Notes: generated by a model not told the origin, from the sequence alone. Numbered from the stretch's first letter, positions 1 to 7,508 are shown. The stretch is DNA of 18,593 nucleotides from an uncultured Oscillospiraceae bacterium (GCA_959601025.1 CAUGOD010000047.1:1-18593), one strand, 5' to 3'. Program-made: numbers and translations.

Positions 1-368
1 CTTTTTTGCGCCTTTTTTGGGGGTGATGGCTTATCTCTTTGTTTGTTTCAAACTTCATCCTCACTATCTTCCTTGTAATTTTTAAGGCCTTACCTGTATC
101 ATACCGAAGACGCCCGGAGAAGTCAAAAGCCGAAAACGACGGAAAAAGCGCAAAAAGCATCGGGGGAACATCCCCCGTCCAACCTAGTCCCTCAATCGAA
201 TCCGCAGTATTTTTCCCGGCCTCCCGCCGGATGTATCCCCCTCCATCATATTTCCCTGCCTTTCCCCAGCGTCGGCCTTCCGACTGTGGGAAAAGCCACC
301 CCTCTTTCAAAGCTTTTAAAGAGGCGTTTCGCAATGCATATAGGGCTGGGCTGCTGCAACAGCCCCTG
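1..368. other. Gene-free left edge
   Basis: No convincing gene is visible. Plus-strand open frames cross this stretch but have no ribosome site and continue antisense across the neighbouring minus-strand gene, so I read them as chance. The region holds a short GC hairpin at 161-177, described separately. It also holds a weak 7-bp inverted repeat at 301-307 and 318-324 just past the 3' end of the minus-strand gene. The first 100 bases are more AT-rich than the coding regions. Confidence 0.5.
150..177 (-). terminator. Possible intrinsic terminator of the 236-aa gene
   Basis: A 6-bp G/C stem (161-166 with 172-177, 5-nt loop) is followed on the minus strand by a T-rich run broken by a few other bases. 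It lies about 190 bases beyond the stop of the minus-strand gene at 369. The stem is short and the T-run does not follow immediately, so this is a modest call. Confidence 0.35.
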
Positions 369-1079
369 TTATTGCCAGAGACGGCAGCGGGGCGGACGGA
401 TCAGCGCCCCCAGGTTGGCGGCGGTTCTCGCCGTCGGATTGAAAAGCCGGTCCACCAAACGCTGGCGGACGCGGTTGGCCGCGCAGAAATACAGTGTCAC
501 CAAGCCGGGCGGCGCGGCCTCCTCCAAAGCCGCAAACCCGTATCCGGCGGAAGAGCCAAGCGAAAGAAGCTCCCGCAACTCCGAGAAGTTACCGTCCGCC
601 GCCTGCCGGCTCCGTACGAAAGCTTCGGACAACTCCTTCACCGTACGCCCCTCCCGCAGGACCGGCCGCCAGCGGATAGCGCGTCCCCTGCAGCAGAGAC
701 GGCCAAGGCTCCCTTTTCCCGGCGGAAGACCGCCGGAGGATGAAAGGCAGGTATCCCGCAGCCGGCCATCCACATACAGGCGAAGCATCCGGCCCTGCTC
801 CGTCCCCATGATCCCGACGGCTTTCGCATGGAGTTTCCCGGTCAAGCACCGGCCCAGCCCATCCAGCGCCCGGATATCCATTCGGTCCGCTTCGTCGTCA
901 AACACCGCCCAGATACCGTCCTCTCCCCGCGTGAAGCGGACGGAACGTTCCGCGCTCTCCCGTCCGCAGGGCATCATCCCCTGCGCGTCCATATAGGCGG
1001 TGACCACATAGATGATCCTTTCCTGCGCAGCCTCTGTCCGGCTCGCAAGCAAAAGCTGGAGATTGGCATATCCGGCCAT
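369..1079 (-). CDS. Unrecognised 236-aa protein
   Basis: I do not recognise a family. The 236-aa product has no signal peptide or clear membrane segment and looks soluble. Its N-terminal half alternates beta-like and charged stretches (WAVFDDEADRMD near residue 57; MLRLYVDGRLRDT near residue 97). Its C-terminal part is basic and Arg-rich. The gene call rests on a good ribosome site (GGGAGG, 5 nt before the ATG), a well-formed sigma-A promoter upstream (1195-1223) and a complete frame with stop at 369-371. It is divergent from nrdJ and appears to be a single-gene unit. The only thing that links it to nrdJ is the shared intergenic region, so no role is assigned. Confidence 0.65.
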   Translation of the reverse strand: MAGYANLQLLLASRTEAAQERIIYVVTAYMDAQGMMPCGRESAERSVRFTRGEDGIWAVFDDEADRMDIRALDGLGRCLTGKLHAKAVGIMGTEQGRMLRLYVDGRLRDTCLSSSGGLPPGKGSLGRLCCRGRAIRWRPVLREGRTVKELSEAFVRSRQAADGNFSELRELLSLGSSAGYGFAALEEAAPPGLVTLYFCAANRVRQRLVDRLFNPTARTAANLGALIRPPRCRLWQ

Positions 1080-1194
1080 AACGGCCTCCCTTCCCCGCCG
1101 TTCTCCGGCGGATAATTCCGACGATGAGACGAAACGGAACTCTCACCCCCGCTCCGGTGATTCCCCCGCCGTCGTGCATTTTTCTATTTTAACT

Positions 1195-1223
1195 ATTCTA
1201 ATCCCTTTTGCCTCGTCTTTCAA
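1195..1223 (-). promoter_or_regulatory. Sigma-A promoter of the 236-aa gene
   Basis: On the minus strand, TTGAAA (1218-1223) and TAGAAT (1195-1200) are separated by exactly 17 bases. Transcription would begin near 1188, giving a leader of about 110 nt before the ATG at 1079. Confidence 0.6.
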
Positions 1224-1300
1224 TGGAAAAAAGGCGAATTCCGTCTGCAAACGCCGCTCCCTGCCGGGCGTTCCGCTGAAAAAATAATAGCGGCAGGGTA

Positions 1301-1329
1301 TTGACAGAGGCGGAGCAGGAAACTACAAT
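1301..1329 (+). promoter_or_regulatory. Sigma-A promoter of nrdJ
   Basis: A perfect -35 TTGACA (1301-1306) and a -10 TACAAT (1324-1329) are 17 bases apart. The predicted start near 1336 leaves a leader of about 87 nt. The -10 overlaps the first NrdR-like box, as expected for repression by promoter occlusion. The leader is too short for a cobalamin riboswitch and I see no B12-box sequence in it. Confidence 0.75.
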
Positions 1330-1369
1330 ATATTGGGTTGCTTGTTTTAGAACAATCTATATGTATTAG
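1323..1369 (+). promoter_or_regulatory. Tandem NrdR-like boxes at the nrdJ promoter
   Basis: Box 1 (1323-1338) has the palindromic core CAATATATTG, which fits the known NrdR consensus core CWATATATWG fully. Box 2 (1354-1369) has core CTATATGTAT, with two deviations from that core. The two cores start 31 bp apart (1326 and 1357), about three helical turns, the phasing known for paired NrdR boxes. Box 1 overlaps the -10 and box 2 lies just downstream of the predicted start. NrdR is the (d)ATP-sensing repressor of ribonucleotide reductase genes. Its own gene is not in this window. Confidence 0.72.
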
Positions 1370-1422
1370 GAAGTTATAAAAACATAAACCCTGTAGGAAA
1401 TTATACAGAAGGGATGATCTGT

Positions 1423-3720
1423 ATGGAACTCTCGCAAAACGCCCGCACCGTGCTGGAACGCCGGTATCTGATGAAGGGCGAGGACGGCAAACCCTGTGAA
1501 ACGGTGGAGGACCTGTTCCGCCGGGTGGCCCGCGCCATCGCCGCGCCGGATAAAAAATACGATCCGGACGCCGACCTGATCGGGCTGGAAAACGAGTTTT
1601 ACGACATGATGACCGAACTGGAATTCCTGCCCAACTCGCCGACCCTGATGAACGCGGGGCGGCCGCTCGGGCAGCTCTCGGCCTGCTTTGTGCTCCCGGT
1701 GCCGGACAGCATGGAGGAAATTTTCGAGGCGATCAAGCAGGCGGCCCTGATTCACAAATCGGGCGGCGGCACCGGCTTCTCCTTTTCCCGCCTGCGCCCC
1801 TCGGGGAGTACGGTGAATTCCACCGGCGGCGTGGCCAGCGGGCCGGTCAGCTTCATGCGGGTGTTCAACATGGCGACCGAGGCGGTGAAGCAGGGCGGTA
1901 CTCGCCGGGGAGCGAATATGGGCATCCTGCGGGTGGACCATCCCGATATCCTGCAGTTCATCGACTGCAAGGCGGACAACGCCGACATCACCAACTTCAA
2001 CATTTCGGTAGGGATCACCGAAGCCTTCATGAACGCAGTGGAAGCGGGCGAGGAGTATGAGCTGGTCGACCCCAGCACCAAAAAAGTCACCGGCCGCCTG
2101 AACGCCCGGACGGTATTCGACAAGATTGTCCATTCCGCATGGCGGAACGGCGAGCCGGGGATCATTTTCCTCGACCGGCTGAACCGGGACAACGTCGTCC
2201 CCTCCCAGGGGGAGATCGAATCCACCAACCCCTGCGGCGAACAGCCCCTCCTGCCGTATGAGAGCTGCAACCTTGGCTCTATCAACCTGACCAAAATGCT
2301 GAAGACCGGAGAAAACGGCGCGGTTTCGATCGACTGGAGCCATCTCGCCGCCACGGTGGAAAAGGCGGTTCACTTCCTTGACAACGTAATTGACGCAAAC
2401 CGATACCCGTTGGAGAAAATTGATTATACCACCCGGCAAACCCGGAAGATCGGCCTGGGGATCATGGGCTGGGCGGATATGCTGCTGTATCTCGGCATCC
2501 CCTACAATTCGGAGGAGGCCGTCCAGCTTGCGGACAAGCTGATGGGCTTTATCACCACCACCGGCCGGGCAGCGAGCGCACGGCTGGCCAAAGTCCGCGG
2601 CCCCTTCCCGCTGTTCGGGGAAAGCATCCATAAAGACGGGGAACCGCTGCGCAACGCGACGGTGACCACCATCGCCCCAACCGGCACCCTGTCCATTATC
2701 GCGGGCGTCTCCTCCGGGGTGGAGCCGGTGTTCTCCTACGTTTATATCCGCACGGTGATGGACGGTACCGATATGCTGGAGGTGAATCCCGTCCTCCGCG
2801 CCCTGCTGGAAAAGGAAGGGCTTTGCTCGGACGAGCTCCTCCGCCGCATTGCGGAAGAGGGCACCATCGCCCATATGGACGAAATCCCGGAGGATATCCG
2901 CCGGGTATTCGTCGCCGCGCACGACATTTCCCCGCTGTATCATATCAAGATGCAGGCGGCCTTCCAGAACCACACCGACAACGCGGTATCCAAAACCGTG
3001 AACTTCCCCCACGACGCAACCGAAGGGGACGTGGCCGAGGTGTATAGGCTGGCTTTCCGGCTTGGCTGCAAGGGCGTGACCAGCTACCGCGACGGAAGCC
3101 GCGAGGTACAGGTGCTGAACCTCGCCCCCAAAAAGGACGGTGCAAAGGGCGAAAAAGCGTCCCAGACGCCCCTGGTCCCTCCGGCGGAGAATCCGCCGAA
3201 GGAATCCGGCTTTGTCATCACGCCCCGTCCCCGCCCCGATACCACCCAGGGAATCACCGAGAAGGTAGCGATCGGCTGCGGCAACCTGTATATCACGGTG
3301 AATTACGATGAATACGGCATCTGCGAGGTGTTCACGAACACCGGAAAAGCGGGCGGCTGTCCCTCCCAGTCGGAGGCGACGGCGCGACTGACTTCGGTGG
3401 CGCTGCGCTCCGGGCTGGATGTAAAAACCATTATCAGCCAGCTGCGCGGCATCCGCTGCCCCTCCACCATCCGGCAGCCGGGGATGAAATGCACCTCCTG
3501 CCCGGACGCGATCGCCCGGGTTATTGAAAAGGTGGTCGCCACCCACGAGTTCAAGGAGGTGGGCGTTCAGCTCCCCGAAGCGGCGGTCCCCGTCGTCAAG
3601 CAGGCCGTAGAACCCGCGGTCGCGGCGCACATCCGGGTCTGCCCGGAATGCGGCGCGAAGGTCGAACACGAAGGCGGATGCGTGATGTGCCGCAACTGCG
3701 GCTATTCCAAATGCGGATAA
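1423..3720 (+). CDS. nrdJ: Adenosylcobalamin-dependent (class II) ribonucleotide reductase
   Basis: It reduces ribonucleotides to deoxyribonucleotides in the cytoplasm using a B12-derived radical, independently of oxygen. Numbering from 1423, the 765-aa product shows LPNSPTLMN near residue 69 and the first redox cysteine (SACFVLP, C88). The radical-site loop NPCGE has C271 and E273. The phosphate-binding stretch APTGTLS is followed by the partner redox cysteine in GCKGVTSYRDGS (C549). A TSCPD-type domain and a terminal four-cysteine ribbon (CPECG ... CRNCG, from C740) end the protein, the usual layout of the TIGR02504-type enzyme. An in-frame ATG at 1414 directly abuts the AGAAGGG ribosome site, whereas the ATG at 1423 is 9 nt away and is preferred. 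The gene is monocistronic, with its own promoter, NrdR-like boxes and terminator. Confidence 0.96.
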   Translation: MELSQNARTVLERRYLMKGEDGKPCETVEDLFRRVARAIAAPDKKYDPDADLIGLENEFYDMMTELEFLPNSPTLMNAGRPLGQLSACFVLPVPDSMEEIFEAIKQAALIHKSGGGTGFSFSRLRPSGSTVNSTGGVASGPVSFMRVFNMATEAVKQGGTRRGANMGILRVDHPDILQFIDCKADNADITNFNISVGITEAFMNAVEAGEEYELVDPSTKKVTGRLNARTVFDKIVHSAWRNGEPGIIFLDRLNRDNVVPSQGEIESTNPCGEQPLLPYESCNLGSINLTKMLKTGENGAVSIDWSHLAATVEKAVHFLDNVIDANRYPLEKIDYTTRQTRKIGLGIMGWADMLLYLGIPYNSEEAVQLADKLMGFITTTGRAASARLAKVRGPFPLFGESIHKDGEPLRNATVTTIAPTGTLSIIAGVSSGVEPVFSYVYIRTVMDGTDMLEVNPVLRALLEKEGLCSDELLRRIAEEGTIAHMDEIPEDIRRVFVAAHDISPLYHIKMQAAFQNHTDNAVSKTVNFPHDATEGDVAEVYRLAFRLGCKGVTSYRDGSREVQVLNLAPKKDGAKGEKASQTPLVPPAENPPKESGFVITPRPRPDTTQGITEKVAIGCGNLYITVNYDEYGICEVFTNTGKAGGCPSQSEATARLTSVALRSGLDVKTIISQLRGIRCPSTIRQPGMKCTSCPDAIARVIEKVVATHEFKEVGVQLPEAAVPVVKQAVEPAVAAHIRVCPECGAKVEHEGGCVMCRNCGYSKCG

Positions 3721-3724
3721 GCGA

Positions 3725-3745
3725 ATAAACAATAGATAAACAATA
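3725..3745 (+). repeat. Two 10-bp direct repeats after nrdJ
   Basis: ATAAACAATA occurs at 3725-3734 and again at 3736-3745, one base apart, between the nrdJ stop and its terminator. No function is assigned. It is an AT-rich spot in GC-rich surroundings. Confidence 0.6.
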
Positions 3746-3756
3746 CTCTCCGGGAT

Positions 3757-3804
3757 GAAAAAGGGCCGTCCAGCGCTAGGCAGCGCATCGGACGGTCCTT
3801 TTTT
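3757..3804. terminator. Intrinsic terminator shared by nrdJ and the convergent gene
   Basis: A 9-bp outer stem (3763-3771 with 3790-3798, one G-T pair) encloses an inner AGCGCT/AGCGC-like stem. On the plus strand it is followed by six T (3799-3804), and on the minus strand by a five-T run (the A-run before 3763). It can therefore stop nrdJ and also the converging gene that ends at 3814. Confidence 0.85.
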
Positions 3805-3813
3805 CTGTTCCTG

Positions 3814-4338
3814 TTATTCCTGCTGTTCCTGTTCGCCGGGCTGTTCCGGCGGACGTTTCTCCCGGATCAGCTCGACCGCTTCCTTCCCGGTCATATGCTC
3901 GACCGTCAGCTCGATCATGCAGACCTGCTGGAACAGCCGGTCGATTTCCCGCTCCCGCCCTTGAGGATACGCCGGCGAATACCGGGCGGCCAGCTTTTCC
4001 AACGCCTGCCGCTTCTCCGTTTCCTCCTCCAGCACTCTCGCCCTCCCGAAGGCGATCACGCTGCGGAAATAGGTGGTATATTCCTGCGGAACCACCTCGT
4101 CCCGGTCAATCACGCAGAAAGACGCCTTCGTCTCCCGCCGGATCGCGTCCAGCTTGTGGCCTGCCTTCGCGCAATGGAAAAAGAACCGGGAATCCTCATA
4201 TACATAGCTCAGCGGCACGGCGTAGGGATATCCGTCGTCCCCCGCCACCGCCAGCACGCCCGACGTACTCTTTCGGAGAATCTTCTCGCACTCCGCCATG
4301 GATAACGCCTGGTTTTTACGCCGCATTTCCCGAAACAC
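3814..4338 (-). CDS. NimA/PPOX-family flavin-binding protein
   Basis: It belongs to the pyridoxamine 5'-phosphate oxidase-like split-barrel family (Pyridox_ox_2, which includes NimA nitroimidazole-resistance proteins). These bind FMN or related cofactors and act as small cytoplasmic reductases. Visible hallmarks are SGVLAV, DDGYPYAVPLSYVY, FFFHCAKAGHKLDAI with the conserved His region, the SFCVIDRDEVVP strand and EHMTGKEA near the end. The C-terminus is a Pro/Glu/Gln tail. I chose the GTG at 4338 (product about 174 aa) because AGAAGG lies 6 nt upstream and the resulting MFREMRRK start is typical of the family. An ATG at 4362 is in frame but lacks a ribosome site. It lies 44 bases after the isomerase-like gene and is probably co-transcribed with it. 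The substrate is unknown, and drug resistance should not be assumed. Confidence 0.85.
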   Translation of the reverse strand: MFREMRRKNQALSMAECEKILRKSTSGVLAVAGDDGYPYAVPLSYVYEDSRFFFHCAKAGHKLDAIRRETKASFCVIDRDEVVPQEYTTYFRSVIAFGRARVLEEETEKRQALEKLAARYSPAYPQGREREIDRLFQQVCMIELTVEHMTGKEAVELIREKRPPEQPGEQEQQE

Positions 4339-4382
4339 CGAACCCCTTCTTTCCAAGTCCATACCGGCATATGCGCCGCGCT

Positions 4383-5183
4383 TTAAAAATCCAGCCGTTC
4401 CCCCAGCCGGGCCGCCGCGGCGTAAGCCCGGCGGAGGAACGCGTCCGCGTCCATCCGGCTTTCATAGAATTTCCCCGCCTGTACCTCCAGCGTCAGCGGC
4501 CCGTCGTAGGCCGCGGCGCGAAGCCGGTCGGCGACGCGGTCCCAGTCAATCATCCCGTCGTAAGGCAGAATATGCCGGTCCCACTCCCCGTCGTTGTCAT
4601 GCAGATGAACGGCCTTTACCCTGCCCGGATACCGGGCGGGGAGATCGTTTCCCGCCGGGAAGCCTTCCGACGGGGGAAACTCCGCCTGCGCGTGTCCGCT
4701 GTCGTAACAAAAGGCGGCGTCTCCCAGCGCGTCCAGCGTCCGCCGAAGGTAATCAGGATGGCGGAGGTTTTCGAGCGCCAGCGTCACCCCGGCCTTTCCG
4801 GCCGCCTCCACCGCGCGGCGGAGGCGGGTCAGCCCTCGGGGATGCCAGGGCGGCGGGGCAGGCCCATCGGTGATATGGACCACCAGCGTGTCCACCCCGC
4901 AGGCGGCGCATTCCTCTGCGCAGCGGATCAGGCTGTCCGCATAATCGTCCCCCTCCCGCCCGGGAAGCCAGAGGGTATTGCAACCGTCAAAGGGAGCGTG
5001 GGCGTTTTCCACCCGCAGTCCGCATTCCCGCGCCAGGGAGGGCTGGCGGAACAGGGGGACGTCTCCGTCAAACGCCCCCCACCAGAGCATCACGCCGTCG
5101 AAGCCCGCCGTACGGATACGGCGCAGCGATTCCGTCAGGGGCAGTTCATACCCGAACCAGGCAAATATTCCGAGAGGCCGCAT
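4383..5183 (-). CDS. Sugar phosphate isomerase/epimerase-like TIM barrel
   Basis: This is an AP-endonuclease-2-type (xylose isomerase-like) barrel of 266 aa. Such enzymes isomerise or epimerise sugars, or act on related metabolites, with a divalent metal. Candidate metal ligands in the expected order are E138 (ALENL), D161 and H164 (YDSGH), H195 (HLHDN) and E233 (LEVQ). It also has the usual N-terminal strand MRPLGIFAWFG. The start at 5183 is preferred: AAAGG lies 11 nt upstream, while an in-frame GTG at 5192 is only 2 nt from it. It precedes the PPOX gene in the same orientation. The substrate cannot be read from sequence, and inositol- or hydroxypyruvate-type isomerases are equally possible. 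Confidence 0.85.
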   Translation of the reverse strand: MRPLGIFAWFGYELPLTESLRRIRTAGFDGVMLWWGAFDGDVPLFRQPSLARECGLRVENAHAPFDGCNTLWLPGREGDDYADSLIRCAEECAACGVDTLVVHITDGPAPPPWHPRGLTRLRRAVEAAGKAGVTLALENLRHPDYLRRTLDALGDAAFCYDSGHAQAEFPPSEGFPAGNDLPARYPGRVKAVHLHDNDGEWDRHILPYDGMIDWDRVADRLRAAAYDGPLTLEVQAGKFYESRMDADAFLRRAYAAAARLGERLDF

Positions 5184-5328
5184 AGGGCGCACCGCCTTTC
5201 ATGAGGAAAAATAAACCGCAGGGAAACGCGGCTGCAAGGAAAGCAGCACGGCGGTTTCAGCGGTTGTGCAATCCGCTTGGGTAATGAGGCGATTAATAAA
5301 TACTATCATATTCTTAAGGAATTTACAA

Positions 5329-5357
5329 TTGGACGCCCGCCGATCCTATGGTATAAT
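5329..5357 (+). promoter_or_regulatory. Extended -10 promoter upstream of the fmdB-like gene
   Basis: TTGGAC (5329-5334), a 17-base spacer and TATAAT (5352-5357) form a strong promoter, with TG one base before the -10. Transcription would start near 5364, at the foot of the first stem-loop, giving a leader of about 160 nt. Confidence 0.75.
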
Positions 5358-5365
5358 GTCGTTAG

Positions 5366-5499
5366 GCGCCGCCGGCAAAGGTTGGCAGAGAACCCGGTCG
5401 GGCGGCGCTATGGTATAATAGCAACGTTGGGAAAATACCGACAGGCATTTTCGATTGCGCCGCCGGAAAGCACCGGTATAGCGCCCGGTTTCGCGGCGC
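5366..5499 (+). ncRNA. Pair of look-alike stem-loops in a 5' leader
   Basis: Stem-loop 1 pairs 5366-5373 (GCGCCGCC) with 5401-5408 and has an inner stem of 5380-5383 with 5391-5394. Stem-loop 2 pairs 5457-5463 (GCGCCGC) with 5493-5499 and has an inner stem of 5472-5476 with 5485-5489. Both have the same plan: a G/C closing stem beginning GCGCCGCCGG, an internal loop, then a short inner stem. Between them, 5432-5436 can pair with 5447-5451. No T-run follows, so they are not terminators. I match this to no known riboswitch class and call it only a structured leader candidate. Confidence 0.4.
5408..5419 (+). promoter_or_regulatory. Second extended -10 element
   Basis: CTATGGTATAAT (5408-5419) repeats exactly the 12 bases at 5346-5357, including the TGn extension. 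There is no good -35 at 16-18 bases upstream (AACCCG), so it would rely on the extended -10. It may be a second start or only a copy made by local duplication. Confidence 0.45.
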
Positions 5500-5524
5500 A
5501 CTATTTTGAAAGGATCGGATATTC

Positions 5525-5755
5525 ATGCCTTTTTATTCGCTGATCTGCCGCCGCTGCGGCCATTCTTTTGAAAAGCAGGCCTCCATTGCCGAACGGAGCG
5601 AAAAGCGCCTCGCCTGCCCTGCCTGCGGCGGGACCGAGCTGGACCCTGACTATTCCGCCGGCAGCGCCGCCGTGAAAAGGCCGTCCGAAGACCGTGCGGG
5701 CGGCTGCCCACACGGCGCAGGCTGTGGATGCTGCGGATGCGGAGGGCAGCGATGA
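5525..5755 (+). CDS. FmdB-type zinc ribbon protein
   Basis: This is a 76-aa small zinc ribbon with CXXC pairs at C8/C11 and C31/C34, beginning MPFYSLICRRCG as FmdB-family (CxxC_CxxC_SSSS) regulators do. The function of the family is poorly defined; it was named as a putative regulator near formamidase genes. A Cys-rich C-terminal tail (C61, C67, C69, C70, C72) is added and could bind a second metal. AAAGGA lies 10 nt before the ATG. Its stop overlaps the start of the next gene (ATGA), so the two are translationally coupled. Confidence 0.85.
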   Translation: MPFYSLICRRCGHSFEKQASIAERSEKRLACPACGGTELDPDYSAGSAAVKRPSEDRAGGCPHGAGCGCCGCGGQR

Positions 5756-7377
5756 CCATACGTCCCGTTGTCCGGCGGATGCGGGCGGCCGCCGCGCTTT
5801 TTTCCGTACTGCTGCTTGGGATGCTTCTCCCCCTTTCAGGCTGCAAGAAGGACACGCCGGAAGGGAAAAACTTCCGCTTTCCCCTTTCCGCTGAACCGCG
5901 GCAAATTGATCCGCAGGTCTCCACCGACGCGGCGTCGGTCACCATGGTGGCCGCGCTGTTCGAGGGGTTGGCCCGGCTGGACGAGGAGGGAAACGCGGTT
6001 CCCGCCGCCGCCAATTGGACCGTGTCGGACGACGAGCTGACCTACACCTTCACCCTGCGGGAATCCAAATGGAACGACGGCACGCCAGTGACCGCGCAGG
6101 ATTTCCTGTTCGGGATGCAGCGGGCGGTGCTCCCCAGCACCAAATCCACCCTGGCCGAGCAGCTTTTCGTCATCGAGGGGGCAAAAGCCGTCAACGAGGG
6201 GACGGCGGAGCTTTCCGCCCTCGGGGTGACCGCCCCGGATGAAAAAACACTGGTGATCACCCTGACGGAGCCTGACCCGGATTTCCCGGCCAAGACCGCC
6301 TCCACCCCCTACATGCCCTGCAACGAAGCATTTTTTGAAGGGACCGGCGGCCGGTACGGGCTGGAGGTGGAATATATCCTTTCCAACGGCCCGTTTTTCC
6401 TCAGGCGGTGGAATCACAACGAAAATCTGTTGCTGAACAAAAACGAGGGCTATGTGGACGCGGATTCCATCCTTCCGGCTGCGGTGCGGTACATGATCGG
6501 GGAGATCACCGATCCTGTGGCGCAGCTGAAGAACGGTCTGCTGGACGCCGCTCCCATCTCCGCCGATTCGCTGGACGCCGCACGGGGGGCGGGACTGACC
6601 CTGATCCCGCTGGAGGATACCATCCGGACGCTCTGGATGAACAACGGCAACGAAGCGCTGAAGAATGGCTGTATCCGCCGCGCCCTCCGGGACGCGCTGG
6701 AATGGGAAACCATCGCCGCCCAGCTGGACGAGGCGGCCGCCCCGGCGGAGGGATACGCCGCCCCGGCCGCGGTGCTCTCCGGCACGGAGCGTTACCGTAC
6801 GGAGGACAACGCGCTGTCTCCGTCGGCCGACCGGAGCGGCGCGGCGTCTGAGCTGAAGGCCGGGCTGCGGGAAGCGGGCCTTTCCAAAATGCCCAAGCTG
6901 ACCCTGCTCTGCGCGGAGGATGAATACAGCCTTAACCTCGCCCGGTATGTCGTGCAGTCCTGGCAGAAAAACCTTTCCCTTTATTTCGACATCAAAACGG
7001 TTTCCGCCTCGGAGCTGGAGACGCGGGTGAAGGTGGGAAACTACCAGCTCGCCCTGTACGCCTGCTCCGCGCCGGGGCCAACAGCGTTGGATGCGTTCGG
7101 CGTTTTCGCCTCGGAAGGAACCGGCAATTACGCCCGCTTTTCCGACAGCGAGGTGGACCGGGCGGTGGACGACGCGCTTCTCGGCGGGACCGGCCGGGAG
7201 GAAATGGAGACGCTGGAAGCCCTGCTTTGGAAAAAATGTCCCTCAGTGCCGCTGAGCTTTGAAAAGCGGTATATCGGTATTCCGGCGAATGACAGCGGCA
7301 TCATCGTCCGCCCCTTCGGCGGCGGGGCGTTCGGCGCGCCGTACGATTTCCGTTACGCCGGCAAGCTGGACGACTGA
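5752..7377 (+). CDS. ABC transporter solute-binding lipoprotein, family 5 (OppA-like)
   Basis: This 541-aa extracytoplasmic lipoprotein would capture peptides or similar ligands for an ABC importer. Basic residues, a hydrophobic run and the lipobox LPLSGC (C31) form a type II signal. The body matches SBP_bac_5: a FRFPLSAEPRQIDPQ-like opening, LFEGLARLDEEG, YTFTLRESKWNDGTPVTAQD and FALEW-type helices further on. The start at 5752 is chosen because GGAGGGC precedes it and it overlaps the fmdB-like stop as ATGA; an in-frame ATG at 5728 would add eight residues that spoil the signal. No permease or ATPase genes lie alongside, so it is an orphan that either shares a transporter encoded elsewhere or acts as a sensor. 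Confidence 0.92.
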   Translation: MTIRPVVRRMRAAAALFSVLLLGMLLPLSGCKKDTPEGKNFRFPLSAEPRQIDPQVSTDAASVTMVAALFEGLARLDEEGNAVPAAANWTVSDDELTYTFTLRESKWNDGTPVTAQDFLFGMQRAVLPSTKSTLAEQLFVIEGAKAVNEGTAELSALGVTAPDEKTLVITLTEPDPDFPAKTASTPYMPCNEAFFEGTGGRYGLEVEYILSNGPFFLRRWNHNENLLLNKNEGYVDADSILPAAVRYMIGEITDPVAQLKNGLLDAAPISADSLDAARGAGLTLIPLEDTIRTLWMNNGNEALKNGCIRRALRDALEWETIAAQLDEAAAPAEGYAAPAAVLSGTERYRTEDNALSPSADRSGAASELKAGLREAGLSKMPKLTLLCAEDEYSLNLARYVVQSWQKNLSLYFDIKTVSASELETRVKVGNYQLALYACSAPGPTALDAFGVFASEGTGNYARFSDSEVDRAVDDALLGGTGREEMETLEALLWKKCPSVPLSFEKRYIGIPANDSGIIVRPFGGGAFGAPYDFRYAGKLDD

Positions 7378-7380
7378 CGA

Positions 7381-7407
7381 GCCTAACGGGCCTAACATGC
7401 CTAATGG
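7381..7407 (+). repeat. Three imperfect 9-bp repeats
   Basis: GCCTAACGG, GCCTAACAT and GCCTAATGG follow one another without gaps straight after the solute-binding protein stop. They share GCCTAA. The array is short and may be chance or slippage. Confidence 0.5.
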
Positions 7408-7472
7408 GCGCTCTTTGCCTCGGCTCTCCCTCTGAATTTCGGAATTATACAGGGTTTTTCCCTGGTTTTTCG

Positions 7473-7501
7473 TTGAAAGAGGATTCTATATAGTATATAA
7501 T
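7473..7501 (+). promoter_or_regulatory. Sigma-A promoter of the flavoenzyme/membrane gene pair
   Basis: TTGAAA (7473-7478), 17 bases and TATAAT (7496-7501) make a near-consensus promoter. Transcription would begin near 7508, so the hairpin at 7509-7550 would form the extreme 5' end of the message for the gene at 7650. Confidence 0.7.
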
Positions 7502-7508
7502 GGAAACA

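Larger units (their letters stand above)
5184..5524. other. Divergent intergenic region with stacked signals
   Basis: This gene-free stretch separates the minus-strand isomerase-like gene from the plus-strand fmdB-like gene. It holds a near-palindrome at 5259-5277 (arms AGCGG/CCGCT around TTG and CAA), a possible operator. It also contains a sigma-A promoter, a second extended -10 element and two complex stem-loops, each listed separately. I could not define a convincing minus-strand promoter. Confidence 0.6.

Noticed and set aside
39..996. Plus-strand open frames at the left edge (39-743 and 286-996)
   Set aside because: They have no ribosome site, mutually overlap and are antisense to the 369-1079 gene, which has good start signals.
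1330..1422. Cobalamin riboswitch upstream of nrdJ
   Set aside because: The leader is only about 87 nt and no B12-box sequence is visible; the NrdR-like boxes explain the region better.
1366..3732. Very long minus-strand open frame opposite nrdJ
   Set aside because: It is a mirror of the GC-rich nrdJ codons, has no ribosome site and spells a low-complexity His/Gly/Arg-rich product, while the plus strand gives an unmistakable reductase.
7381..7407. CRISPR-like or regulatory iteron array
   Set aside because: There are only three 9-bp units without spacers and with several mismatches; this is too little for either.
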